Shown here: in pieces, positions 9,412-20,040 of the stretch
How positions within the stretch are numbered: the first letter of the stretch is position 1
Layout of the letters: every line of letters starts with the position of its first letter
From: Chitinophaga pinensis
Lineage (GTDB): Bacteria > Bacteroidota > Bacteroidia > Chitinophagales > Chitinophagaceae
NCBI GenBank assembly: GCA_945870985.1
Contig: CAMBUH010000006.1
Span: 1 to 35,102, forward strand
DNA length: 35,102 nt
Reading direction: 5' to 3'
Position numbers and translations under genes: made by a program
Notes under the pieces: model-generated
The model's input: only the letters and a program-made list of their open reading frames with translations
Databases searched by the model: none
Told to the model about the DNA's origin: nothing

Positions 9412-10758
9412 ATGGTAGCAAAACAGCAATTGAATTTATTTAGTTTCACCATGATTGTGGTGGGATTGGTGATTGGCATGGGTATATTCCGTTCGGCTGC
9501 TACCAGCGCCAGTTTCGCCATTACCCCCTCTGTTTATTTTGCTGCCTGGATTTTGGGTGGAATCATTGCTTTATGTGGCGCACTCACGTATGCAGAAATT
9601 GGCAGTAGGTATCCGGTTACCGGCGGATATTATAAAATATTTTCGTATGCCTATCATCCCAGTATTGCATTTGGTATCAATTGCATTATTTTAATCAGCA
9701 ATGCTGCCAGCCTGAGCGGGGTAGCTTTGATTGGAAGTGGATACATTACAAAATTATTTCCTGGAATTGCCTGGACGGATATTGACAAAGCTTTAATCAG
9801 TTGTGCAGCCATCATCCTGTTTTATTTTATCAATTTGCGGGGATTGTCTTTGAGTTCGCGGGCACAAAATATCTTGATGATTATTAAGATTAGTATGATT
9901 GGGGTATTGATACTGGCGCTTCTATTCCCTCACCAAGGAGCGGCGATACCAACTGCAACCCTATCAGCTTCCAATGAAGTTGAAGTGGGATGGATGCCTT
10001 GGATAAAAAGTTTAGGGGCCAGTATGATTGCGGTTTGTTTTACTTACGGAGGATATCAGCAAACCATTAATTTTGGCAGTGAAGTAAAAAACCCCGCACA
10101 GAATATTCCTAAGGGGATATTTATCGGCATTGCCATAATCATTGCCTTATACCTGTTAGCGAATTTTAGTTATTATCAAATTGTAGGCTTCGAACAAATG
10201 AAGGGAGAAAAAGAAATAGCCTATGTGCTGATGATGAAAACCTTTGGTAAGTCTGGAGCAGATATTTTCTCCTTTTTCTTATTCTTTGGGGTTTTGGCCT
10301 ATGTAAATGCTTTATTGATGAGCAATCCCCGTGTGATGTTTGCCATGAGCGAAGAAGGTGTTTTGCCAGCCCTATTTGCCAAAAAATCCGATAAAAATGA
10401 TGTTTTGGTAGCTTCATTAACCGTATTTGCCGGAATTTGCATCGTAATTTTGTTTTTTGCCCAAACCTTTGAGAAGATACTCAACTTTACTATATTTCTC
10501 GATTGTTTTGGGATGGTAGCCTCCAGCGCAACCATTTTTATCTTACGAAAGCGAACCGCCCATCTGGATGGAACCGGCATTTTTAAGATGAAATTATTTC
10601 CCCTCCTCCCCTTGGTATTTATGGCGGCTTATTGCTTTGTGGGGGTAAGTATTTTTATGCAAACTCCCGTAACGGCCCTGATAGGTTTGGGCGTGCTGGC
10701 TGCTTTTATTGGCCTATTTTTTATTACCCGGTTATTACGCAAAGCCCCCGAAGCCTAA
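9412..10758 (+). CDS. APC family amino acid permease
   Basis: 448 aa, about 12 TM; GLVIGMGIFRSAATSA, GGIIALCGALTYAEIGSRYPVTGGYYK and YGGYQQTINFGSEVKNPAQNIPKG are APC superfamily motifs. Confidence 0.87.
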   Translation: MVAKQQLNLFSFTMIVVGLVIGMGIFRSAATSASFAITPSVYFAAWILGGIIALCGALTYAEIGSRYPVTGGYYKIFSYAYHPSIAFGINCIILISNAASLSGVALIGSGYITKLFPGIAWTDIDKALISCAAIILFYFINLRGLSLSSRAQNILMIIKISMIGVLILALLFPHQGAAIPTATLSASNEVEVGWMPWIKSLGASMIAVCFTYGGYQQTINFGSEVKNPAQNIPKGIFIGIAIIIALYLLANFSYYQIVGFEQMKGEKEIAYVLMMKTFGKSGADIFSFFLFFGVLAYVNALLMSNPRVMFAMSEEGVLPALFAKKSDKNDVLVASLTVFAGICIVILFFAQTFEKILNFTIFLDCFGMVASSATIFILRKRTAHLDGTGIFKMKLFPLLPLVFMAAYCFVGVSIFMQTPVTALIGLGVLAAFIGLFFITRLLRKAPEA

Positions 10759-10874
10759 TTTCCTCAACTTACCGGTTATCCCACCCCAAAAACCTTTCAT
10801 AACAGAAATGATACCATTGTATGGCTATTGTTTCCGTTGATAGAAGTTTTTACTTCTAAAGGAATCCATTCGGC

Positions 10875-10882
10875 TAAATTTG
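10875..10882 (+). promoter_or_regulatory. Candidate -7 element (TAAATTTG) for the tolC-like gene
   Basis: Exact TAnnTTTG match ending 5 nt before the probable ATG (10888). Confidence 0.4.
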
Positions 10883-10887
10883 CAGTC

Positions 10888-12348
10888 ATGAAGCATTTAT
10901 TCATCCTTGGCTGCATCTTCGCCCCTTTTTTAGGAAAGGCCCAAACCCCTCAAGTATGGGATTTGAAACAATGTATTGATTATGCCGTGGCACACAATAT
11001 CTCGGTAAAACAAGCCGATATTAACGCCCGCATAGCCCAGTTACAAGCCGATCAGGCGAAGTATAACATTTTGCCGAATGTTTCGGCCAATTCCGGAACT
11101 GGTATGCGTTTTGGTCGTTCTATCGATCCTACTACCAACTCATTTGCCACTACCCAGTTCTTATACCAAAATTTTGGTTTGAATGTAGGCATGCAGGTTT
11201 ATAACTTCGGCCGACTGAAAAATAGCGAACAAGCTGCCATCTTTAATGCCAAAGCTGCATTACAGGATGTGGAAAGAACGGCCTACGACATTTCATTCAC
11301 CGTAGCAACTTTCTACCTACAAATTTTGGCTTCCCGCGAGCAACTAAATATCAGCAAAGTTCAGATTAGTCAAAGTTTATCGCAGCAAGACATTACTCGC
11401 AAGCGGGTAGAAGCCGGCGTATTGCCCGAACTAAGTCTGGCAGAAGTAGAAGCGCAACTGGCTTCCGACAGCAGTAACTACTTTTCGGCGGTGGCTACAG
11501 AGCAACAAAATTTGCTCAATATGATGGGTGTACTCAACCTCGATCCCGGAACCCCCTTCAATGTTGTTACGCCTTCTGTAGATAAAATCCCTCTCGAATC
11601 ATTTGCTGAATTGCAACCCGAACTGGTATATCAGCAGGGACTCGAAGCTCAGCCCTTGCAAAAAGTAAATGCCCTGCGGATTAAAGCTGCAGAAAAAAAT
11701 GTGCTGGTAGCCAAAGCCCAAGCCTATCCTACACTAACCGTAGGAGGAAACTTGAGCACTAACTTTTCTAATTCCGTAAAGTATATCAGCGGCGCCAACT
11801 TTAGCGGATATAATCCCATATCAGGATTCGAACCCATTGTGGCTATTGGCCCGAATAATTATTTTGTTCAAAATCCCATTTATAAACCAGTCCAGTCGAG
11901 CCGCTCATTTGGTCAACTCTGGAATGGTTGGGGGTCTCAGATAGATAATAACTTGGGTCAAAATATCGGCTTCAATTTAAGTATACCCATTTTTGCCAAT
12001 CACCAGGCCCGCACTTCAGTAAAACAGTCGCAGTTAAACGTAAAATCGGCAGAATTGCAAAAAGAATCCGCCGACATCAAGTTAAAACAGGATATCTACC
12101 TCGCCTACACAAATGCCGTAACCTCATTGCAGCGGTATAATGCAAGTAAAAAAAGCGTAGAAACGGCTCAGAAAGCCTACGACTTCTCTGTGAAAAGATA
12201 TGAAATTGGATTGTTGGGTTCTTTAGATCTGATAACTAATCAGAACAGCTTATTAAGAGCCAAAATACAATTGCTCACGAATCAGTTCGATTACGTGTTT
12301 AAGATGAAATTATTAGAGTTTTATAAAGGAAAAGGAATCAAATTATAG
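10888..12348 (+). CDS. TolC family outer membrane efflux protein
   Basis: The ORF track starts at 10828; MKHLFILGCIFAPFLGKAQ at 10888 is the signal-peptide start. VWDLKQCIDYAVAHNISVKQADINARIA and KRYEIGLLGSLDLITNQNSLL match Bacteroidetes TolC proteins. Confidence 0.87.
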   Translation: MKHLFILGCIFAPFLGKAQTPQVWDLKQCIDYAVAHNISVKQADINARIAQLQADQAKYNILPNVSANSGTGMRFGRSIDPTTNSFATTQFLYQNFGLNVGMQVYNFGRLKNSEQAAIFNAKAALQDVERTAYDISFTVATFYLQILASREQLNISKVQISQSLSQQDITRKRVEAGVLPELSLAEVEAQLASDSSNYFSAVATEQQNLLNMMGVLNLDPGTPFNVVTPSVDKIPLESFAELQPELVYQQGLEAQPLQKVNALRIKAAEKNVLVAKAQAYPTLTVGGNLSTNFSNSVKYISGANFSGYNPISGFEPIVAIGPNNYFVQNPIYKPVQSSRSFGQLWNGWGSQIDNNLGQNIGFNLSIPIFANHQARTSVKQSQLNVKSAELQKESADIKLKQDIYLAYTNAVTSLQRYNASKKSVETAQKAYDFSVKRYEIGLLGSLDLITNQNSLLRAKIQLLTNQFDYVFKMKLLEFYKGKGIKL

Positions 12349-12379
12349 TAACCCCTGCACGTTCGCAAAATAAATTTGT

Positions 12380-13741
12380 ATGAAAAAGAAATTAATCTGG
12401 ATAGTTGTTGCCCTTGTCGCCGCTGTAATTGTGTTGGTGATGCTGAAGAAAAGCGGCATCATTGGAAAAGAGGAGGGTATTAAGGTTACTGCTGAAAAAG
12501 CTGAGCTGAGAACCATCATTGAAACGGTGAATGCCAGCGGTAAAGTATATCCGGAAATTGAAGTGAAGGTGAGTCCAGATGTTAGTGGAGAAATTGTTGA
12601 GCTGAATGTAAATGAAGGAGACAGTGTAATAAAGGGACAAGTACTGGCCCGCATATATGCTGATATCTATATGAGTCAGCGCGATCAGGTAATGGCGGGG
12701 GTAAATCAAACCAAAGCCCAGTTAGCCAACTCTCAGGCTAGTATTACCGGATTGAAAGCACAGGTAGATAATTTAAAAGTAATTTACGATCGTCAGAAAA
12801 AATTACTTGCCGATAAAGTTATTTCAAGATCAGAATTTGAGCAGGCGGAGCAAAATTTTCTTACTGCTCAGGCTAATTACAATGCAGCACGCGAAGGACT
12901 GAAGAGCAGTGAAGCCTCTATTCAAAGCTCTCTGGCTCAATTGCAGCGGGCCGATAAGGATATTTCCAGAACAGTGATAACTGCTCCTATGAGTGGAATC
13001 ATTAGTTTGATGAATGTGAAAAAAGGAGAGCGAGTTGCTGGTAACAGCTTTAATATTGGCACCGAAATGATGCGCGTAGCCGATATGCGCAGTATTGAAG
13101 TTCGGGTAGATGTGGGTGAAAACGATATTCCAAAAGTGAAACTGGGAGATACGGCGGTGGTAGAGGTAGATGCCTATTCGAATCGTAAATTCAAAGGCTT
13201 GGTGTATAAGATTGCTAATCCAAGCGGCAACTCTTTAACCGGTGGCGCCAGCACAGAAGTTACCAGTTACAAAGTGCATATCCGCTTGTTACCGGCAAGT
13301 TATGTAGATTTAACCAAATCAACCCATGGATTTCCATTCCGTCCGGGGATGAATGCTAGTGCTGATATTCAAACAAAAACCCGCTCCAATGTTTTATCTG
13401 TTCCGCTAAATGCCGTTACCCCGCGCGATAAAAATGCGAGTGCAATGCAGGATAGTAAAGACAAAGCTGCTTCAGATGGTACCAATACAGAAAAGAAATC
13501 TGCACAGGATGATGATATAGATCTGGTGGTATTCTTATTGCAACCCAATCAGCGGGTTAAGCAGGTGAAAGTGAAAACAGCTGTACAAGATTTGAATTAT
13601 ATTGAAGTGCTCGGTGGTATTAAAGCAGGTGACCAAGTAATTACTGGTCCTTACTCTACAGTAAGTAAAACCCTGAAAGACAGTACGCTGGTTAAAGTGG
13701 TACCTAAGGAACAACTGTTTGAAGAAAAGAAATCGAACTAA
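12380..13741 (+). CDS. HlyD/MacA-like efflux periplasmic adaptor subunit
   Basis: 453 aa; N-terminal TM, GKVYPEIEVKVSPDVSGEIVELNVNEGDSVIKGQVLARI lipoyl-like motif, coiled-coil hairpin, TAPMSGIISLMNVKKGERV. Confidence 0.88.
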   Translation: MKKKLIWIVVALVAAVIVLVMLKKSGIIGKEEGIKVTAEKAELRTIIETVNASGKVYPEIEVKVSPDVSGEIVELNVNEGDSVIKGQVLARIYADIYMSQRDQVMAGVNQTKAQLANSQASITGLKAQVDNLKVIYDRQKKLLADKVISRSEFEQAEQNFLTAQANYNAAREGLKSSEASIQSSLAQLQRADKDISRTVITAPMSGIISLMNVKKGERVAGNSFNIGTEMMRVADMRSIEVRVDVGENDIPKVKLGDTAVVEVDAYSNRKFKGLVYKIANPSGNSLTGGASTEVTSYKVHIRLLPASYVDLTKSTHGFPFRPGMNASADIQTKTRSNVLSVPLNAVTPRDKNASAMQDSKDKAASDGTNTEKKSAQDDDIDLVVFLLQPNQRVKQVKVKTAVQDLNYIEVLGGIKAGDQVITGPYSTVSKTLKDSTLVKVVPKEQLFEEKKSN

Positions 13742-13759
13742 CCTTTTTGATTCAATTCG

Positions 13760-13767
13760 TATGTTTG
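13760..13767 (+). promoter_or_regulatory. Candidate -7 element (TATGTTTG) for gpsA
   Basis: Exact TAnnTTTG match 19 nt before the gpsA ATG. Confidence 0.35.
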
Positions 13768-13786
13768 CCTAAATTATTCAGGCTGC

Positions 13787-14794
13787 ATGCGAATTGGAAT
13801 CATTGGAAGTGGAAGCTGGGCAACTGCACTGGCAAAAATAGTTACCGATAACGGGCATAGTGTTCATTGGTGGATTAGAAATGAGGAAACCATTCAATAC
13901 TTTAAGAAAAGAAGGCATAACCCCCATTATCTATCCTCCGTTTATTTCGATTTATCACAAATTCATTTTTACAGTAGCTTACCCGAGTTAATTGCTTCCG
14001 CTGATTGTATCGTGTTGGCTGTGCCGGCAGCATTTATTCATAGCCTGTTAGGGGAACTTCCGGTTGATATTTTCCACGAAAAAAAAATAATTTCAGCTGT
14101 AAAAGGTATTTTGCCCGAACAGAACGAATTGTTGAATCAATACCTACAACGTGCTTTTTCGTTTCCCCTGTCGCAATATTTTACATTGTTGGGTCCTTGC
14201 CATGCCGAGGAAGTGGCGGCAGAGAAATTATCTTATCTCACCTTATCCGGAACAGACAAAACAGCAATAGAACCGCTGGCAGCTATATTCAACAATGAGT
14301 ATGTGTTCACCCATATTAATACTGATATCTGGGGGGTACAATATGCGGCAGTTTTAAAAAATATTTATGCCCTCGGTGCAGGTATTGTGCATGGGTTAGA
14401 GTATGGTGATAATTTTTTGAGCGTTTTTATTTCCAATGCTGCCAAGGAAGTTGTGCAGTTTTTGGGTGCGATAGTTAAAAGAAACGATGCGCTCACAGAT
14501 ACCCTCTCTGATTATGCAGATTCTGTTTATTTGGGAGATTTACTGGTTACCTGTTATTCTATGCACAGCAGAAACCGCACATTTGGAAATATGATTGGAA
14601 AGGGCTACTCGGTAACTGCAGCAAGGCTGGAGCTGAACATGGTGGCAGAGGGATATTATGCTGCTCGCTGTATTCATTCCCTCAATCAACAACTGAGTTG
14701 TGATATGCCCATTGCCAAAACGATTTATGAAATACTTTGGAATCAATTACCGGCAGTAAAAGGTATTCATTCTCTGGAAAACCAGTTGGTGTAG
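13787..14794 (+). CDS. gpsA: NAD(P)H-dependent glycerol-3-phosphate dehydrogenase
   Basis: 335 aa; GIIGSGSWATALAKI Rossmann motif, SAVKGI, LLGPCHAEEV, AVLKNIYALGAGI, SRNRTFG. Confidence 0.92.
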   Translation: MRIGIIGSGSWATALAKIVTDNGHSVHWWIRNEETIQYFKKRRHNPHYLSSVYFDLSQIHFYSSLPELIASADCIVLAVPAAFIHSLLGELPVDIFHEKKIISAVKGILPEQNELLNQYLQRAFSFPLSQYFTLLGPCHAEEVAAEKLSYLTLSGTDKTAIEPLAAIFNNEYVFTHINTDIWGVQYAAVLKNIYALGAGIVHGLEYGDNFLSVFISNAAKEVVQFLGAIVKRNDALTDTLSDYADSVYLGDLLVTCYSMHSRNRTFGNMIGKGYSVTAARLELNMVAEGYYAARCIHSLNQQLSCDMPIAKTIYEILWNQLPAVKGIHSLENQLV

Positions 14795-14798
14795 TATT

Positions 14799-15935
14799 TT
14801 ATAACTCCGGCTCCTCACGGAATAAATCTGCTGCAATCCGGTCGGCCATTAATTTACCTGCACGGGATAATATAAGATATTGATTCTCCAATTGCAGCAA
14901 GCCTTCCCGAATCCATGGCTTTGCATCTTGCATCATTTGCTCCGGTATCACATCACCAAAGCGATTTGCGATGTGCAGGAGTGAAATACCTTCCATCGTT
15001 CTTAGGGAGGTCATGATATACTCATTTACCTGTTGGGTGGTAGTTAATATTTCTTTCGTACTGGGAAGCATGCCTTTGCCGATGCTTTCTATATATCCAG
15101 CATTGTTACTAATATTCCATTCCCTTTCATGGCCATTGAATGAATGGGCGGAAGGGCCAATACCCAGATAAGGAACCCCTTTCCAATAGGCGCTGTTATG
15201 CCGGCTTCGTTGATGAGGAAGTGAGAAGTTTGAAATTTCATAATGCTCATATCCGGCTGCCTGCATCCACTCCATCAGTAGGATAAATTGACGGGCCTGT
15301 TGTTCGGACTGAATTTGGGGCGTATCCCCTTTCTTAATCATGTGCCAGAGTGCAGTATTGGGCTCACTGGTTAGCGCATAGCAGGATACATGCGGAACCC
15401 CCAGGGCAAATGTTTCTCGCACATCTTTTTCCCAGCTTTCGTCGGATTGGTTGGGGCATCCATAAATTAAATCCAGACTGATATTCTCGAAGCCTCCTTT
15501 TTGTAACAGGGCAATCGCTTCCACAGATTGGTTGGCATCGTGTGCCCGGTTCATCCATTGAAGCAAATGAGGGTGAAAGGATTGTACACCCACGCTCATT
15601 CGGTTAATGCCTGCCATTTTCCAAGCAGCTACTTGTTCGGCAGTAATATCATCTGGGTTGGCTTCTAAGGTAATTTCGGCGGAAGCGGAAACAGAGAAGC
15701 TTGCACGAATACATTCGAGCAAGTGATGAATAGCTGCCGGAGGAATCAGAGAGGGAGTGCCTCCACCCAGATAAATCGTTTCAATGGGTTCGGCCAAATA
15801 GTTTTTGCGAAGGGCTATTTCTGCTTCCAGCGCCTGCAATAAGGGATCTAATTGGAGTAGGGAAGTGGAAAAATGGAAATCACAGTAATGACAGGCTTTT
15901 TTACAAAACGGAATATGTATATAAATACCTGCCAT
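14799..15935 (-). CDS. hemW: Radical SAM family heme chaperone HemW
   Basis: 378 aa; MAGIYIHIPFCKKACHYCDFHFSTS (CxxxCxxC), TIYLGGGTPSL, RMSVGVQSF, YEHYEISNFSLPHQRSRHNSAYW. Confidence 0.9.
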   Translation of the reverse strand: MAGIYIHIPFCKKACHYCDFHFSTSLLQLDPLLQALEAEIALRKNYLAEPIETIYLGGGTPSLIPPAAIHHLLECIRASFSVSASAEITLEANPDDITAEQVAAWKMAGINRMSVGVQSFHPHLLQWMNRAHDANQSVEAIALLQKGGFENISLDLIYGCPNQSDESWEKDVRETFALGVPHVSCYALTSEPNTALWHMIKKGDTPQIQSEQQARQFILLMEWMQAAGYEHYEISNFSLPHQRSRHNSAYWKGVPYLGIGPSAHSFNGHEREWNISNNAGYIESIGKGMLPSTKEILTTTQQVNEYIMTSLRTMEGISLLHIANRFGDVIPEQMMQDAKPWIREGLLQLENQYLILSRAGKLMADRIAADLFREEPEL

Positions 15936-16002
15936 AAAACGGATGTAAAACTACGGGAAACCCCCGAAAACCACTGGGTACAGAATTCTTGTTTTCTATT
16001 TG

Positions 16003-16010
16003 TAGATTTG
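16003..16010 (+). promoter_or_regulatory. Candidate -7 element (TAGATTTG) for the DUF4271 gene
   Basis: Exact TAnnTTTG match ending 5 nt before the probable ATG at 16016. Confidence 0.4.
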
Positions 16011-16015
16011 TGGGT

Positions 16016-16996
16016 ATGCGGCTGCTGAAATTTAATTTGGTTATTGGCTTGCTTTGCTGGCTCCCTATGCTGGCAATGGCTCAGAATGATAGCTTGTCTG
16101 CCAAAGATTCCACTTCTATAAAAAAGATAATTGCTCAGGTGTTGCCGGCAGATAGTCAGTTACTACCACCGGTAAAAAAAGATTCATTGCTTGCAAGGGA
16201 AAGCATACGGCTGAGGGATAGTGTTTTGCTGGCAGGTTCCTATACGCCCATCTATACTAATCCTTATAAAAGGGTGTTAGAAAATCCATTTTTGCCCCTG
16301 CAGGCTCCGGCTCATCATTGGATCATTGATTTTCGGGATCCCACCGGAAAAGAAAAGCTGTTTTATCTGATTATGGGATTATTATTGTTTTTGGCACTAA
16401 TTAGGCTGGCATTCCCCCGGTATATGAAGAATCTGTTTATTTATTTTTTCCGAACCTCCCTTCGCCAAAAGCAAACCCGTGATCAGTTGCTGCAAGAACA
16501 GATTTCCTCTTTATTGATGAATCTGATGTTTTTTATGATTACCGCCACTTTTATCACACTGGCGGTTCAATATTTTAAATGGTTTACGGGTGATTTTTGG
16601 CGGTTATGGCTGGGCTCGGTTATTTTATTAATGCTGCTTTATTTGGGAAAATTTCTCTTTCTGCGGTTTGCCGGTTGGGTATTTAATAGCAGGGAAGCGG
16701 CAGGATCTTACCTTTTTATAGTATTTATGATGAATAAAATGTTGGGTGTTTTGTTAATTCCGGTTTTGTTGTTGGCAGCTTTTTCAACTCCGGACCTGGT
16801 TCAGGCAGCTTTTACAGTGGGAGGGCTACTAATTTTATTTGTTTTTGTTTATCGTTATCTGGCTTCTTTTGCTTTATTCCGTAACAAAATTGCCCTTAAT
16901 GCATTTCATTTTTTTATATATCTAATGGCAGTTGAAATCATACCCCTTTTGCTGATTTATAAATTATTGATGAAAAATTTGGCTGGTTTTCTGTAA
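16016..16996 (+). CDS. DUF4271 domain-containing membrane protein
   Basis: The ORF track starts at 15989; MRLLKFNLVIGLLCWLPMLAMAQ at 16016 is a signal-peptide start. Multi-TM C-terminal half directly upstream of hemD, as in other Bacteroidetes. Confidence 0.72.
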   Translation: MRLLKFNLVIGLLCWLPMLAMAQNDSLSAKDSTSIKKIIAQVLPADSQLLPPVKKDSLLARESIRLRDSVLLAGSYTPIYTNPYKRVLENPFLPLQAPAHHWIIDFRDPTGKEKLFYLIMGLLLFLALIRLAFPRYMKNLFIYFFRTSLRQKQTRDQLLQEQISSLLMNLMFFMITATFITLAVQYFKWFTGDFWRLWLGSVILLMLLYLGKFLFLRFAGWVFNSREAAGSYLFIVFMMNKMLGVLLIPVLLLAAFSTPDLVQAAFTVGGLLILFVFVYRYLASFALFRNKIALNAFHFFIYLMAVEIIPLLLIYKLLMKNLAGFL

Positions 16997-17023
16997 TTTT
17001 GCAATTCTTTAGCAAGCGTTGAT

Positions 17024-17824
17024 ATGACAAAAACCGGGGTTAAGCAAACGGCAAATGGCAAAGGGGTTAAGCATATTTTAATTTCACAGCCTAGGCCGGA
17101 GAGTGATAAATCTCCCTATTTTGAGTTGGAGAAGAAGTACCCGGTAAATCTGGTGTTTCATCCATTTATTAAATTAGATGGCATCCCTTCTAAAGAATTC
17201 CGCAAGCAGAAAATTGATATTCCCCAGTTTACGGCGGTGATTTTTACCAGCAGAAATGCCATCGATCATTTTTTCCGGATGGCAGATGAGATGAAAGTGT
17301 CTATCCATGCTGATACAAAATATTTCTGCATTACCGAATCAGTAGCTCTTTATTTACAGAAATTCATCTTGTATCGTAAGCGCAAGGTATTTTATGGTTC
17401 AGACGGAACCAATAAGAGTTTATTTGATGTAATCAACCGCCACAAAGCCAATGAGCGTTTTTTATATGTGTGCAGTGAAAATCAGCAGGATAATGAGATT
17501 GTGAATTGGCTGAAGCAACATGGCTGTGAATACCAGTTGGCATTTATGTACAGAACCATCAGTAATGATATCAAGGAAGTGCTCTGTTCTAGAGAATTCG
17601 ATATTATTTGCTTTTTCACCCCCAGTGGAGTAAAAAGTTTATTCGATAATCTGCCAGATTTCCATCAAAACGGAACCCATATTGGTGCTTTTGGTACCAA
17701 TACTTCCAGGGCTCTTGAAGAGCGGGGACTGGTGTTACATATTCAGGGTCCTGCCCCCAAAAAACCAAGTATGGTAGCTGCATTGGATGAATATTTGCAG
17801 CAGCAGTTGGTTAAAAAAAAATAA
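17024..17824 (+). CDS. hemD: Uroporphyrinogen-III synthase
   Basis: 266 aa; ISQPRPESDKSPYFELEKKYPVNLVFHPFIKLDGI, AVIFTSRNAIDHFF, CFFTPSGVKSLF, GAFGTNTSRALEERGL. Confidence 0.88.
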   Translation: MTKTGVKQTANGKGVKHILISQPRPESDKSPYFELEKKYPVNLVFHPFIKLDGIPSKEFRKQKIDIPQFTAVIFTSRNAIDHFFRMADEMKVSIHADTKYFCITESVALYLQKFILYRKRKVFYGSDGTNKSLFDVINRHKANERFLYVCSENQQDNEIVNWLKQHGCEYQLAFMYRTISNDIKEVLCSREFDIICFFTPSGVKSLFDNLPDFHQNGTHIGAFGTNTSRALEERGLVLHIQGPAPKKPSMVAALDEYLQQQLVKKK

Positions 17825-17889
17825 TATCCTCCAAAGGCGGATAAGTTCCGATTCTTTTATGGTTTCCTTTACCGCCAATCTTTAATAAT

Positions 17890-19926
17890 ATGGCCAATGC
17901 ACTTATTCAAGAAACTAGTCCTTACCTGCTTCAACATGCGCATAATCCGGTAAACTGGTATCCTTGGGGAGAGGAGGCTCTTAGTATAGCCCGAGATGAG
18001 AATAAGCCGATTTTGGTAAGTATTGGGTATGCCGCCTGCCATTGGTGCCATGTGATGGAAAGAGAGAGTTTTGAAGATCCGGCTACAGCCGAGTTGATGA
18101 ATCGATTTTTTGTAAACATTAAAATAGATCGGGAAGAGCGGCCAGATCTGGATCATATTTATATGGATGCAGTTCAAGCGATTACTGGCAGCGGTGGATG
18201 GCCCTTGAATGTATTTCTTTTGCCCGACTGTAGGCCTTTTTATGGGGGAACCTATTATCCTCCCAAACCTGCATTTAACCGCCCCAGCTGGCGGGAAGTG
18301 CTGATACAAATGCATCAGCTTTTTCAGCAAAAGCGGGAAGATATTTTTAAGCAGGCCGACCAGCTTACCCAGCATTTACAAAATGCCAATTCATTTGGTG
18401 CCGTGGAGGGTGTTATATCCGAATTATTGCTGCCGGCCACCCAGCAACTAATGGCAGAGCAACTATTGAAACAAGCGGATACCAGCTGGGGTGGTTTTGG
18501 AAATGCGCCCAAGTTTCCGCAGACATTTTCCTTGCGCTTTTTGTTAAGGCATTACCATTTTACCGGAAACCAGGCGGCATTAGATCAGGTGGTACTTAGC
18601 TTAGATAAAATGCTATTGGGTGGAATCTACGACCAGGTGGGTGGGGGTTTTTCGCGATACAGTACAGACATTCAGTGGCAGGCTCCGCATTTCGAAAAAA
18701 TGCTCTACGATAATGCCCTGTTGGTGATTTTGCTTTCGGAAGCCTATCAGGTTACCGGATACGATAGATATGCCCGTGTTATTGAAGAAACCTTGCAGTT
18801 TGTGGTGGATGAATTGGGAAATGGAGAGAACGGTTATTGTAGTGCCCTGGATGCCGATAGTGAAGGAGTAGAGGGAAAATATTATACCTGGACAAATGAT
18901 GAACTAGCAGATATTTTAGGGGAGGATGCGGCCTGGTTTATGGAATATTTTCAGGTAACGAAAGCTGGAAATTGGGAGGGAGTAAATATTCTTTGGTCAA
19001 GGGTGCTGCGGGATGATTATAGTATTCAACAAGGATGGGCAAAAGAAGAGGGGGAGCAGCGGTTTTCCCGATGTTTACAGAAACTGAAGGAAGTGCGGGC
19101 AAAAAGAATTCGTCCGCAATTAGACGATAAAGTGTTGCTGGGATGGAATGCCCTTATCAACCGAGCTTTTACAGCAGCCTATGCTGCTACAGGCCATGAA
19201 AAATACCGACGTTTAGCAATAGATAACCTGCAATTTTTAGAGCATGCATTTTTACAATCCGATGGATCTTGGCACCATACCTATAAGTTGGGTAAAAGCC
19301 GGATATCGGCATTTTTGGATGATTACGCCGCTTTGATTCAGGCATACATATACCTGCAAGAAGTAACCGGTGAGCAAGACTATCTGATAAAAGCCCTTGC
19401 GGTAACGGAAAGGGTAATGGAAGAATTTATGGAAGCAACCACCGGATTTTTCTTTTTCACTGGTTCCCACCAAACGGATGTGGTGATTCGAAAAAAAGAG
19501 ATTTACGATGGGGCGGTACCCAGTGGAAATGCCCTGATGGCCGCCAACCTTCAATACTTATCCGTTGTATTTGATCGGCCCGCTTACAGAGATCAGGCCC
19601 ATAGTTTATTAAATGCCCTGGCATCTTCAATAATCCGGTATCCGGGATCTTTTGGTGTTTGGGCTATCACGCTGCAAACCGAAGTGGCGGGTATTGCCGA
19701 ATGGGCCGTGGTTGGGCAGCAAGCCTTCCGTTTTTTGCCTTTCTTGCTCAAAAAATTCGTTCCCAATAAGATTCTTCAGGTTACAGAAACTAAATTGTTA
19801 AATTTTCCGTTATTAAGCGGGAAAAATTTGCCCGATGAGCCTGAAAAAGTACTCTTTTACCATTGTAAGAGCTACCAATGCGGCCAACCGGCAGATGATT
19901 GTGAGGTGTTTTTAGCAAATGTGTAA
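17890..19926 (+). CDS. Thioredoxin-fold / DUF255 protein (YyaL / SPATA20-like)
   Basis: 678 aa; [73 protein letters not shown]. Confidence 0.92.
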   Translation: MANALIQETSPYLLQHAHNPVNWYPWGEEALSIARDENKPILVSIGYAACHWCHVMERESFEDPATAELMNRFFVNIKIDREERPDLDHIYMDAVQAITGSGGWPLNVFLLPDCRPFYGGTYYPPKPAFNRPSWREVLIQMHQLFQQKREDIFKQADQLTQHLQNANSFGAVEGVISELLLPATQQLMAEQLLKQADTSWGGFGNAPKFPQTFSLRFLLRHYHFTGNQAALDQVVLSLDKMLLGGIYDQVGGGFSRYSTDIQWQAPHFEKMLYDNALLVILLSEAYQVTGYDRYARVIEETLQFVVDELGNGENGYCSALDADSEGVEGKYYTWTNDELADILGEDAAWFMEYFQVTKAGNWEGVNILWSRVLRDDYSIQQGWAKEEGEQRFSRCLQKLKEVRAKRIRPQLDDKVLLGWNALINRAFTAAYAATGHEKYRRLAIDNLQFLEHAFLQSDGSWHHTYKLGKSRISAFLDDYAALIQAYIYLQEVTGEQDYLIKALAVTERVMEEFMEATTGFFFFTGSHQTDVVIRKKEIYDGAVPSGNALMAANLQYLSVVFDRPAYRDQAHSLLNALASSIIRYPGSFGVWAITLQTEVAGIAEWAVVGQQAFRFLPFLLKKFVPNKILQVTETKLLNFPLLSGKNLPDEPEKVLFYHCKSYQCGQPADDCEVFLANV

Positions 19927-20040
19927 CAAAAGATTGCTGTAATTTGCCCTCATAGTTAAGCACAAAACCACCTTTTATTGTATCATATTAATAGGATTAT
20001 CTGATAAAATTTTTACTTAGTTCTCAAACATATTGTAGGT

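Noticed and set aside
17869-18375. 168-aa antisense ORF within the DUF255 gene
   Set aside because: Lies wholly opposite a strongly recognisable conserved coding sequence; no domain-like motifs.
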